The notes under the pieces: generated by a model | Told to the model about the DNA's origin: nothing | The model's database searches: none | Seen by the model: the letters and a program-made list of their open reading frames with translations, nothing else | Assembly (NCBI GenBank): GCA_964548955.1 | Contig: CAZJTP010000188.1 | Location: 1-8,864 of the forward strand | DNA: 8,864 bases | Reading direction: 5' to 3' | Origin: GCA-020344555 sp964548955 | GTDB taxonomy: Bacteria; Planctomycetota; Phycisphaerae; UBA1845 | In this document: piece by piece, positions 1-6,686 of the stretch | Layout: every line of letters begins with the position of its first letter | Position numbering within the stretch: position 1 is the first letter of the stretch | Program-made: the position numbers and the translations under genes

Positions 1-54
1 GACAACTCCCACCGTTACCCGACACCAACATTGCAAACGGCTGAAGAGTTACCT
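1..54 (+). repeat. Left copy of 54-base inverted repeat
   Basis: Positions 1-54 match the reverse complement of 8809-8862 with two mismatches (position 8 C versus T, position 36 A versus G). The match stops sharply after the shared ACCT at 51-54. The copy begins at the first base of the window, so it may extend further left. The reading frame of the downstream DUF262 gene is open through it. It could be a terminal inverted repeat of a mobile unit or one copy of a dispersed repeat. It is not a recognisable IS end to me. Confidence 0.9.
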
Positions 55-835
55 CCGTGGAAGGCTTGTTTTGAAAGGTCTGCGCATATTCTCAGATCTG
101 AATGGTCGGTCCTACGATGATCTTCCGCCCAAATTCAAGAGTGTGATCTCGACTCGTCCGACTCTTCGCTCGCTGATAATTCTGCGGCAATCGGATCGGG
201 ATATTAAGTTCGAAGTGTTCAAGCGGCTGAATACCGGGGGAATCCGACTGAATGCGCAGGAGATTCGAAACAGTACTTACCCGGGACCATTGAATGACCT
301 GATCCTAAAGCTGTCGCAAGATCGATTCTTTCATGAACTGTTGCGTGTGAAGAACCAGAAGAACTCTAGGATTTGGCGTGAAATGCGAGATGCTGAATTT
401 GTCTTGCGTTTCTTCACGTTCCGCGAAAACTGGGCACAGTTTGACGGCGGGATGATGAATCATTTGGATCGCTTCATGCAAGAGAACCAGAGGGTTAATG
501 AACCACGGTTGCGTGCGATGGAGCGGGACTTTCTCTCCACTCTGCAAACGGTCGGGGCCGCGTTCGGTGAATATGCATTCCGCCGGTGGCAGAAAGATAA
601 ACAGACTTGGCGAAAACAGGTACTCGCGGCACTCTATGATGCACAGATGTTTGCATGCCGCAAGCTAGACCGCGTTCAAGTGCGTGAGAAACGCAACAAA
701 ATTCTAAAGGGTCTCAAGGCACTCTTCGCCAACGACGAGTTTAGGCGATCCATCGATTCCGCCACTAACACACCCAACTACTTTCGTCATCGCATCGGCT
801 GTGTTCGCAACGTCGTCCGCCAATCTCTAGGGTAG
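2..835 (+). CDS. DUF262 family protein, C-terminal part (5'-truncated)
   Basis: This is the C-terminal portion of a DUF262 protein (ParB/Srx fold, the family of GmrSD-type nucleases). The frame is open from base 2, and the first usable start inside the window is a TTG at 71. The diagnostic stretch lies at 212-271, reading FEVFKRLNTGG then LNAQEIRN, which fits the family pattern (I/V)FxRLNTGG..LN.QE(L/I)RN. Family-like sequence (LVLKGL, then LNGRSYDDLPP) starts around bases 41-65. Before that the frame reads HQHCKRL instead of the expected DGQQRLT, so the catalytic N-terminal motif is missing and the gene looks cut or rearranged at the repeat. A helical, Arg/Lys-rich C-terminal half follows. 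It ends 9 bases before the HEPN gene, suggesting one transcript. It may be the 3' end of an intact gene outside the window or a broken gene. The family is confident; nuclease activity is inference. Confidence 0.85.
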   Translation, partial: TTPTVTRHQHCKRLKSYLRGRLVLKGLRIFSDLNGRSYDDLPPKFKSVISTRPTLRSLIILRQSDRDIKFEVFKRLNTGGIRLNAQEIRNSTYPGPLNDLILKLSQDRFFHELLRVKNQKNSRIWREMRDAEFVLRFFTFRENWAQFDGGMMNHLDRFMQENQRVNEPRLRAMERDFLSTLQTVGAAFGEYAFRRWQKDKQTWRKQVLAALYDAQMFACRKLDRVQVREKRNKILKGLKALFANDEFRRSIDSATNTPNYFRHRIGCVRNVVRQSLG

Positions 836-844
836 ATTGTCGCA

Positions 845-1570
845 ATGCCATCTTATCTGGCGTTGAAAGATTATAAAGGCACGTGCGCGATGGTTAGGGA
901 ACTAATCGCACTTGCGGATCGCTTGGGCAGTGCTCGAAGGACCGGCGCGCAAGTGCACGCTGACTCTTCCTTGGAAGGCGGCATTCGTGCAGGAGCGGCT
1001 GTCCTAATGGTCGCCGGTTTCGAGAGATTCATCCGCGATTTGATCGTCGAGCAATTTGGCGAAGTTATTACCAAATATCCCAACTTCGAGTTTGCTGAAC
1101 TTCCTGACAGACTGAGAGAAGAAGCAGCGTTTGCTCCTTTCAGGCAGCTGGTGAAACCCCCATCCTACTTGAGACTTGGCAAACTTGTTGATCGCATACC
1201 TCAGCTGCGAAGTGCTTGTCGAAACCTGTTGCAAGACAAAATCCAGGCAGACAAGCTGACCGACATACGAGGCAACCCGGGACCAGATGCAGTAAAAGAC
1301 ACTCTTAAAAAACTTGGCATGAATGACGTCTTTCCGTCATTGAAGGCGCGTTTTGAAAAAAAATGGAGCGGATCAATAACGGATAGGTTTATTCGCGACA
1401 AGTTGGAAGAAATAGTCATACGCCGCCACGAGGTTGCCCACAGTGCATCAAGTCTCAATGTGTCTGTGAGCGACCTGCGTAAATCCGAGAGATTCCTTCG
1501 GATTCTTGCTGAAGTTCTTTGCGTCAGCGTAGCGGAGCATCTTCGCGAGAAGTTCCGTGAAGCAAAATAG
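845..1570 (+). CDS. HEPN-domain protein (RiboL-PSP/MAE_28990-like), putative RNase
   Basis: A 241-residue, all-helical-looking protein without signal peptide or membrane segment. The key motif is RRHEVAH at residues 193-199 (bases 1421-1441), the R-x4-6-H signature of HEPN ribonucleases. A conserved-looking N-terminal helix (AAVLMVAGFERFIRDL, residues 51-66) fits the RiboL-PSP/MAE_28990 HEPN groups, in which a Phe/Leu-Glu pair precedes the long helix. HEPN proteins of this kind are known toxin or defence RNases, and as I recall they often neighbour DUF262 genes, exactly as here. The ATG at 845 follows the DUF262 stop by 9 bases. The Shine-Dalgarno sequence is poor (an AGGG about 12 bases upstream), so translation may be coupled to the upstream gene. 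Base composition is lower in G+C than the efflux operon. The family call is fairly sure; target RNA and partner role are inferred. Confidence 0.8.
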   Translation: MPSYLALKDYKGTCAMVRELIALADRLGSARRTGAQVHADSSLEGGIRAGAAVLMVAGFERFIRDLIVEQFGEVITKYPNFEFAELPDRLREEAAFAPFRQLVKPPSYLRLGKLVDRIPQLRSACRNLLQDKIQADKLTDIRGNPGPDAVKDTLKKLGMNDVFPSLKARFEKKWSGSITDRFIRDKLEEIVIRRHEVAHSASSLNVSVSDLRKSERFLRILAEVLCVSVAEHLREKFREAK

Positions 1571-1575
1571 GACGG

Positions 1576-1657
1576 GTGGCACTGACGGTGTGCCACTGCT
1601 CTTGAGCAGTGCGACCTCGAAAGGTCCCCGAAGGGCACTGCTTGAAAGCCGTGGCAC
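1576..1657. repeat. GTGGCAC/GTGCCAC inverted-repeat cluster
   Basis: GTGGCAC (1576-1582) pairs with GTGCCAC (1590-1596) across a 7-base loop. The next palindrome, CACTGCTC-TT-GAGCAGTG (1594-1611), is a perfect 8-bp stem sharing three bases with the first. A second GTGGCAC (1651-1657) could instead pair with GTGCCAC, enclosing the 8-bp hairpin. A further partial copy, GGCACTGCTT, lies at 1634-1643. The mutually exclusive pairings look like a structured dispersed repeat rather than a random stem. Confidence 0.75.
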
Positions 1658-1672
1658 CCATCGAATTCTGTA

Positions 1673-1697
1673 CCCCGAACCCCGAACCCTGAACCCT
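1673..1697. repeat. Heptamer tandem repeat, about 3.5 copies
   Basis: CCCCGAA, CCCCGAA, CCCTGAA, CCCT run back to back. An isolated GAACCCT recurs at 1730-1736 beyond the next hairpin. This is a short degenerate seven-base satellite in non-coding DNA, likely variable in copy number between relatives. Confidence 0.85.
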
Positions 1698-1698
1698 A

Positions 1699-1720
1699 CG
1701 TCCGCCACGGGGGGCGGACG
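1699..1720. repeat. Perfect 8-bp stem hairpin
   Basis: CGTCCGCC (1699-1706) pairs perfectly with GGCGGACG (1713-1720) around the loop ACGGGG. It lies about 100 bases past the czcA stop and could act as a 3' barrier, but no T-tract follows on either strand. It is part of the repeat cluster between the convergent modules. Confidence 0.75.
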
Positions 1721-1815
1721 CTATAGGCTGAACCCTCCATCTCTGATTCGCGGGCGGGACGCCCACGCTACGGGAGGCCTTGGGCGGGAGCGCCAGAGCG
1801 GCCCGCCGGCCGGCG

Positions 1816-4800
1816 TCAAGCGGGTGTGATCGGGGCCTTGCCCCTGACGAGGGAATAAACCGCGGGGATAACGAACAGCGTCAGCAAGGTTGAGGTGGTC
1901 AGGCCGAAGACCACTACGACGGCCAGTGGCCGCTGAACCTCCGAGCCGATACCTCGGGCCATCAACAGGGGCAGAAGGCCGAGGATGGTTGTGGTGGCGG
2001 TCATCAGCACGGGACGCAGGCGTAGGAGACCGCCTTCGATCAGGGAGTCGTGCAGGGACCGGCCCCGGGCCCGCAACTCGTTGATATAGCTGACGAGCAC
2101 AACGCCGTTCTGTACCGCAACGCCGAAGAGGGCGATGAAACCGACCGACGCGGGAACCGACAGGTACTCGCCCGTCACAAAGAGCCCGAAGACCCCGCCG
2201 ATAAGGGCCAGAGGAACGTTGACAATGATGATGAGGGCGTGTTGCACGTTGCCGAATGACATCCAGAGCATGATGAACACGGCCGCGATGACGATCGGAA
2301 TGATCATCGAGAGGCGGGCCATCGCGCGCTGCTGGTTCTCGAACTGGCCGCCGTACTCGATGTGGTAACCGGGCGGCAGCTCGACCTGATCCTCGATGCG
2401 TTTCTGAATCTGGGCGACAACGCTGCCCATATCCGCCCCGCGGACGTTGCCCTGGACAATCCAACGACGCTGGTTCTTCTCTCTACTCACCTGGATCGGG
2501 CCTACCACCTCTACCACGTCGGCCACCTGAGACAGCGGGATTAGGGATCCGTCGTCCGTATGAACAAGAAGGCGGCGTATCGATTCGGGGTTCACTCGGC
2601 GATCTTCCCGAAAGCGCATGTGAATGGCGAAACGGCGAGTGTTGACGTACAGCGTGTCGATGACCTCGCCGCCGATGGCGAGCTCGACCATCTCCTGAAT
2701 CCGGCCAACCGCGATGCCAAAACGGGAACACGCTGCTCGATCAGCCACGATCTGAACCTGCGGCTGGCCAAAACTCTGCTCGACGGAGACGTCGACCAGA
2801 CCGCGGACGCCTTCGATGGCTCCGTGGATCTCATTGGCCTTGTCGCGTAAGACATTGAGGTCTTCGCCAAAGAGCTTGATGGCCAGTTGCGCCTTGATGC
2901 CGGAAAGGAGCTCATCAAAGGCATTCTGGATGGGTTGCGTGAAATTCAAGTTGACCCCTGGCCACGAGGACAGTTCCTTGCTCAGAGCTGCCACCAGCTC
3001 CTGCTTGTTGGTGTACCGATTCCACTTGGCCAGTGGTTTCAGCTCAATGTGGACTTCCGCGTAGTTGACCGGATGCGGATGGCTCCCGGCCTCCGGACGG
3101 CCGATTCGTGAAACGACCTCCTCTACTTCCGGGTACTTCATGATGCGTTCTTCGAGCTTCAGAACGGTCTGGGTGGCCTTTTCGAGGGAGATCGAGGGCG
3201 CCATGGCGACGCCGATCAGGATGGAGCCTTCCTCGAGCGTCGGGATGAACTCCGTTCCGATGTGGGGAAGGGCGGCAACGCTGGCAACGAAAGCGGCCAG
3301 GGCAAGCGCGATGACCACGCGCCGCCTGCGAAGCGCCCAGGTCAGCATCGGACGATACAGATGTTTGAGCGTAGCGACGAGCAGTAAGTCCTTATTATTG
3401 CGCGCCGGCTTGAGCAGATACGAGGACAGTACCGGCGCCACTACGAGCGCGGTGACAACGGAGCCGAGGAGGGCAAAGGCAATGGTAAAGGCCATCGGGG
3501 AAAACATCTTGCCCTCAACACCCTCGAGCGCGAAGATCGGGAGGAACACCGCTATGATTATTCCGATCGAGAAAACGATTGGACGGCTGACCTCCCTCGC
3601 CGCATCGAGGATAACGGTCGATCTCTTCTTGCCTTCGTTTCCATCATCAGTCAGATGCCGGTGGATGTTCTCCACCATGACAATCGCGCCGTCGCCCAGC
3701 ATGCCGATGGCGATCGCGATTCCCCCGAGCGACATGAGATTGGCGGATATGCCTTTGACGCCCATGCAAATGACGGCCACCAGAGCACAGATCGGCAGGG
3801 ACACGATTACGATAAACGCCGTTCGGACATTGCCGAGGAACAGAAGGAGAGTCAGAAGAACGAGACTCGCTCCAAGGAGCAGTGCCTTCTTGACCGTCCA
3901 CGTCGCCTGCTCGACAAGTTCAGCCTGTTCATAATAGGGAACCAGTGTGACCCCATCGGGCAAGGATGCCTGGACGCTTTCCACTTTCTTGTACAGGCGA
4001 TCAATCACTTCCGACGTGTTTTCGCCGAACAGCTTCAGCACCATACCCGAGACGACCTCCTCCTTCCCGTCGCGGGTAACGACTCCTCGTCGAATTGCGT
4101 TTCCGTAAGCCACTTCCGCCACGTCGGAGATTCTGACGGCCACGCCGTGTTCCACCTTGATCGGAATGTTGCGGATGTCGTCCAGGCTTTCCAGGAGGCC
4201 AAGTCCGCGCACCAGGAATTCCTCAGATCCGAGCACGAGGAACTGGCCTCCGGCGTTCTTGTTGTTCTCCTTGACCGCGTTCACCAGATCGTCGAGGGAG
4301 AGGCTGTAACGCAGGAGGGCATCGGGATCGACGCGTATCTGGTACTGAAGAACGTGACCACCGATCGACAGGATATCCGCCACCCCCCGAACCGTCTGCA
4401 ACTGGAACTTGACGACCCAGTCGTTGAGTTCGCGCAGGTAGGTGTTCGCATCCTTGCCCTCGGTGTCGACATTCTCATCCAGTTTCAGGTAGTAGATGAA
4501 GATCTGCCCGAGTCCCGTTGAAATGGGGCCGAGGATCGGAGGCTCCTCCATCTCAGGCAGTTCCGCGACAGCCACCGCAAGCCGCTCCGCAACGAGCTGA
4601 CGGGCAAAGTAGATACTGATGTCGTCCCGGAAGTAAACGTAGATCACCGCCATGCCGAAGGCGGAGGTCGATTTAATGTGGGTTACGCCGGGAAGCCCGT
4701 TCATAGCGGACTCGACGGGATAGGTGACGAGCCTCTCGACCTCCTCCGGAGCCATACCATGGCACTCGGCAAACACGGGAACCATTATCGGGGAGATATC

Positions 4801-4920
4801 GGGAAAGGCGTCGACAGGCATCTGGTTGTATTCGTAGGTCCCGTACCCCATCACCGCGATGATCATCACGATGACCAGGCCTTTGGCCCTGAGTGATGCC
4901 TCGATCAGTCTATCTATCAT
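1816..4920 (-). CDS. czcA: CzcA-like heavy-metal efflux RND pump
   Basis: A 1034-residue inner-membrane proton-driven RND transporter, full length for the HME class. The ATG at 4920 opens MIDRLIEASLRAKG, the usual amphipathic lead-in to TM1. The PDAFPDIS-like motif (VDAFPDISP, 36-44), the first periplasmic half, TM2-6 (about 342-500), the second periplasmic half (about 555-860) and TM8-12 (about 870-1025) are all present. The TM4 signature is AIGMLGDGAIVMVEN (404-418), with Asp410 and Glu417 kept. It reads AxG like CusA but DGAxxxVEN like CzcA. The sites aligning with the CusA methionines 573, 623 and 672 are Gly570, Tyr620 and Glu670, so a Cu/Ag relay is unlikely and divalent cations (Zn, Co, Cd or Ni) are favoured. 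It is the last gene of the operon, 101 bases after czcB, with a weak ribosome site. The family is certain; the metal is inferred and the symbol is family-level only. Confidence 0.96.
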   Translation of the reverse strand: MIDRLIEASLRAKGLVIVMIIAVMGYGTYEYNQMPVDAFPDISPIMVPVFAECHGMAPEEVERLVTYPVESAMNGLPGVTHIKSTSAFGMAVIYVYFRDDISIYFARQLVAERLAVAVAELPEMEEPPILGPISTGLGQIFIYYLKLDENVDTEGKDANTYLRELNDWVVKFQLQTVRGVADILSIGGHVLQYQIRVDPDALLRYSLSLDDLVNAVKENNKNAGGQFLVLGSEEFLVRGLGLLESLDDIRNIPIKVEHGVAVRISDVAEVAYGNAIRRGVVTRDGKEEVVSGMVLKLFGENTSEVIDRLYKKVESVQASLPDGVTLVPYYEQAELVEQATWTVKKALLLGASLVLLTLLLFLGNVRTAFIVIVSLPICALVAVICMGVKGISANLMSLGGIAIAIGMLGDGAIVMVENIHRHLTDDGNEGKKRSTVILDAAREVSRPIVFSIGIIIAVFLPIFALEGVEGKMFSPMAFTIAFALLGSVVTALVVAPVLSSYLLKPARNNKDLLLVATLKHLYRPMLTWALRRRRVVIALALAAFVASVAALPHIGTEFIPTLEEGSILIGVAMAPSISLEKATQTVLKLEERIMKYPEVEEVVSRIGRPEAGSHPHPVNYAEVHIELKPLAKWNRYTNKQELVAALSKELSSWPGVNLNFTQPIQNAFDELLSGIKAQLAIKLFGEDLNVLRDKANEIHGAIEGVRGLVDVSVEQSFGQPQVQIVADRAACSRFGIAVGRIQEMVELAIGGEVIDTLYVNTRRFAIHMRFREDRRVNPESIRRLLVHTDDGSLIPLSQVADVVEVVGPIQVSREKNQRRWIVQGNVRGADMGSVVAQIQKRIEDQVELPPGYHIEYGGQFENQQRAMARLSMIIPIVIAAVFIMLWMSFGNVQHALIIIVNVPLALIGGVFGLFVTGEYLSVPASVGFIALFGVAVQNGVVLVSYINELRARGRSLHDSLIEGGLLRLRPVLMTATTTILGLLPLLMARGIGSEVQRPLAVVVVFGLTTSTLLTLFVIPAVYSLVRGKAPITPA

Positions 4921-4966
4921 CCTGCTCTTATCCCAAGGCGTTCATTCATCGTTTGATCTCCCGCGG

Positions 4967-4995
4967 GCGTCTTGTTTACGCCGAGAACAAGACGC
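4967..4995 (-). promoter_or_regulatory. Stem-loop between czcB and czcA
   Basis: GCGTCTTGTT (4967-4976) and AACAAGACGC (4986-4995) form a perfect 10-bp stem with a 9-base loop, inside the 101-base gap between the czcB stop and the czcA start. In the minus-strand transcript it is followed by a G/C-rich stretch, not a U-run, so it is more likely an RNA-processing or stability element, or a partial attenuator setting the adaptor-to-pump ratio, than a full terminator. The function is inferred. Confidence 0.7.
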
Positions 4996-5021
4996 GGAAT
5001 CACCCCTGGCAATTGAGTGTG

Positions 5022-6686
5022 TCAGTGCCCGTGGCCCGCGTGGACGTCAAGGTCACTCGTGACTAGCTTGGCTTTGAGCTCAAACGCCCCATGAGTAACG
5101 TAACGCTGCCCCGCGCCTAAGCCCGAGAGAACCTCGATATGGCTTTCATGACCGCGTCCCAGCTGGACCGGTGTGGCCGTCAGTCCCTCCTCGGTGTCCA
5201 GAAAGACGACCGACTCCTCGTCCAACCTCTGCACGGCTGTCTTCGGAATAAGGACGGCGGCGCTGTCCTCCCCGATCGATACTTCGGCGGTTACAAACAG
5301 ACCCGGTCGCCACAAGCCATCCGGATTGGATAACACCACGCGGGACAGGGCGGTTCGCGTTCTCTCGTCGACGATGGGCGCCACATACGAGATGACCCCC
5401 TGGGCCTCGGCCGTGCTGCCACCTGCGACAATCCGCACCCTCTGGCCGTCCTTCACCAAGGAAATGTCTTTCTGGTAGACGCGGATGTCGACCCAGACCG
5501 AACTCAGGTCCGCAATCGTGAAGGCGTTGGAGTCATCGCTGTGCTTCTCGCCGAGGGTCAAATGCTTGTCGATCACAGTTCCGTCAAAAGGGGCGCGGAG
5601 GGGATACCAGGCCAGCTTCTCCTTGGTTTCCCGTAGAGCTGCGACGGCGGTGCCTTGACCGACACCCTCATCTTGCGCGCAGCCCTTGCAGTTGGGGTCG
5701 TTGCACTTGTGCGTCTCCATCGTAGTGTTGGTCTGAGGTTGTCCAAGTAGCTCGAGTTGCGCTATTGCCTCGGAGGTAAGCCCCAATACATAGAGACGTC
5801 GCCGGGCACCTTCGAGCTCGATCTCCCGGACGCGTTGGGCCCGCTTCGCCTCGAGCAGATCCCGTCGGATCTTGAAGGCCACACTGTCGCTGGTGGCGGC
5901 GTAGGCCGCATCGGCTTTCTGGTACTCGGCTTGGGCCGCTTGGTAGTCGCGCTCGCTCACTACCTTCTTCTCGAACAGCGGCCTCTCCCTCAGGTACGCG
6001 GCCTCGGCATACACGAGCTCGGCATACGCGGAAACGAGAACGCTGCGATTCTCCCCCATTTCGCCCCCGTTCATTTCCTGGAGGGTTTCTCGCGAAGGAG
6101 ATGACTTCAGAATCTCCAGAAGCCGGGCCGTGTTGTCGTGGATGGCCTGGGCGCGGGCGAGATCCAGCCTGCAGCAGCCGAATTCCGTCCACTTGGCCAG
6201 GTAGTCGACCTTGGCTTCCCCGAGGTCCGTGCTCTCGAGCCAGGCCATCACTTCCCCGGCCGTAACAGCATCCCCCACCGATTTGAGGACATCCCGGACA
6301 ATACCAGGGGCTCGGGGAACAATGTGCGCGACGCGATCGGCGTTGAGGACAATCTCTCCCGGAAGGCTGATCCGGGTAGCGATCGTCCCTGGACCGGCGG
6401 TAGCCACTTCGATGCCAAGCTCGTGTCTTTCGCGCTCGTTCAAATGGATCGCCGGTTCGTCGTCGTGATCGCCGGGATTATCGTGGTCGCCATCTTCGTC
6501 GTGTTCGGGATCGTGGTCCTCTGCGGCATCCTGGTGATCGTGATCTTCCTCGACGGGCGTGGCCTCCTTGTGAACAGGTTCGTCCGGGTCGGCATCGACT
6601 GGCGCACAACCACCCTTCAGGGTCAACCCCAGGACCATTAAGGCGGTAAGGGCCAGGATGCTTCGCCTAGCATTTTCTAGTGTCAT
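5022..6686 (-). CDS. czcB: CzcB-like periplasmic adaptor (membrane fusion protein) with metal-binding additions
   Basis: A 554-residue HlyD/CusB-type adaptor linking the RND pump to the outer-membrane factor. The N-terminus has a hydrophobic segment (about 10-23) and Cys27 in LKGGC, an imperfect lipobox, so it is either a lipoprotein or uncleaved. Residues 39-77 are extremely His/Asp/Glu-rich (repeats like EDHDPEHDEDGDHD), and the protein ends in HAGHGH. The order is lipoyl half 1 (VPRAPGIVRDVLKSVGD, 123-139), a long coiled-coil hairpin (about 156-310), an insert with HKC-x4-C-x2-C (326-336), lipoyl half 2 (LRAPFDGTVIDKHLTLGE, 363-380), beta-barrel (about 390-470) and membrane-proximal domain (about 475-545). 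It is longer than typical CusB (about 400 residues) because of the His/Asp region, the long hairpin and the Cys insert. The ATG overlaps the czcC TGA (ATGA), with GAGGAG 11 bases upstream, so it is translationally coupled to czcC. Confidence 0.94.
   Translation of the reverse strand: MTLENARRSILALTALMVLGLTLKGGCAPVDADPDEPVHKEATPVEEDHDHQDAAEDHDPEHDEDGDHDNPGDHDDEPAIHLNERERHELGIEVATAGPGTIATRISLPGEIVLNADRVAHIVPRAPGIVRDVLKSVGDAVTAGEVMAWLESTDLGEAKVDYLAKWTEFGCCRLDLARAQAIHDNTARLLEILKSSPSRETLQEMNGGEMGENRSVLVSAYAELVYAEAAYLRERPLFEKKVVSERDYQAAQAEYQKADAAYAATSDSVAFKIRRDLLEAKRAQRVREIELEGARRRLYVLGLTSEAIAQLELLGQPQTNTTMETHKCNDPNCKGCAQDEGVGQGTAVAALRETKEKLAWYPLRAPFDGTVIDKHLTLGEKHSDDSNAFTIADLSSVWVDIRVYQKDISLVKDGQRVRIVAGGSTAEAQGVISYVAPIVDERTRTALSRVVLSNPDGLWRPGLFVTAEVSIGEDSAAVLIPKTAVQRLDEESVVFLDTEEGLTATPVQLGRGHESHIEVLSGLGAGQRYVTHGAFELKAKLVTSDLDVHAGHGH
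5679..5711 (-). other. Cys cluster insert in the adaptor (HxC-x4-C-x2-C)
   Basis: Codons 326-336 encode HKCNDPNCKGC, placed after the coiled-coil hairpin and just before the second lipoyl half. His326, Cys328, Cys333 and Cys336 could form a metal site. I do not recall this element in characterised CzcB or CusB proteins. It sits in a linker-like, polar segment (QPQTNTT before, QDEGVGQG after). Confidence 0.75.
6456..6572 (-). other. His/Asp-rich metal-binding region of the adaptor
   Basis: Codons 39-77 of the adaptor gene encode a run dominated by His, Asp and Glu (for example EEDHDHQDAAEDHDPEHDED). It lies between the membrane anchor and the first folded domain. His-rich N-terminal tails occur in CzcB-type adaptors and are thought to bind divalent metals in the periplasm. 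The length and acidity seen here are at the strong end. Low-complexity repetition (GATCAC/GATCGT-like codons) makes it a likely site of length variation. Confidence 0.8.

Larger units (their letters stand above)
1571..1815. repeat. Repeat-rich gap between convergent modules
   Basis: This gap separates the HEPN stop from the czcA stop (genes convergent). It holds, in order, two overlapping hairpins, a heptamer tandem, an 8-bp-stem hairpin, a GGGCG-GGA-CGCCC hairpin (1752-1764) and a 12-base perfect palindrome, CGCCGGCCGGCG (1804-1815), abutting the czcA stop codon. No convincing gene lies here: the frame covering 1557-1829 reads through repeats only. The stems lack a following T-run on either strand, so they are not textbook intrinsic terminators, although they could slow or end transcription from both sides. 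The composite resembles dispersed intergenic repeats that I associate with Planctomycetota genomes. Confidence 0.75.

Noticed and set aside
1699..1764. Intrinsic terminators for the convergent genes
   Set aside because: The stems are strong but no T-run follows on either strand, so they are listed as repeats.
1557..1829. 90-codon plus-strand frame between the modules
   Set aside because: It starts inside the HEPN gene and consists of hairpins and heptamer repeats translated by chance; it also runs into the czcA stop region.
3065..4521. Two long plus-strand frames (about 288 codons each) opposite czcA
   Set aside because: They are antisense shadows of a clear RND gene in G+C-rich DNA; composition is Arg/Ser- or His/Asp-rich with no domain logic.
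1816..4920. Pump as CusA-type Cu/Ag exporter
   Set aside because: The aligned sites of the three CusA periplasmic methionines are Gly570, Tyr620 and Glu670, and the TM4 core is DGAxxxVEN.
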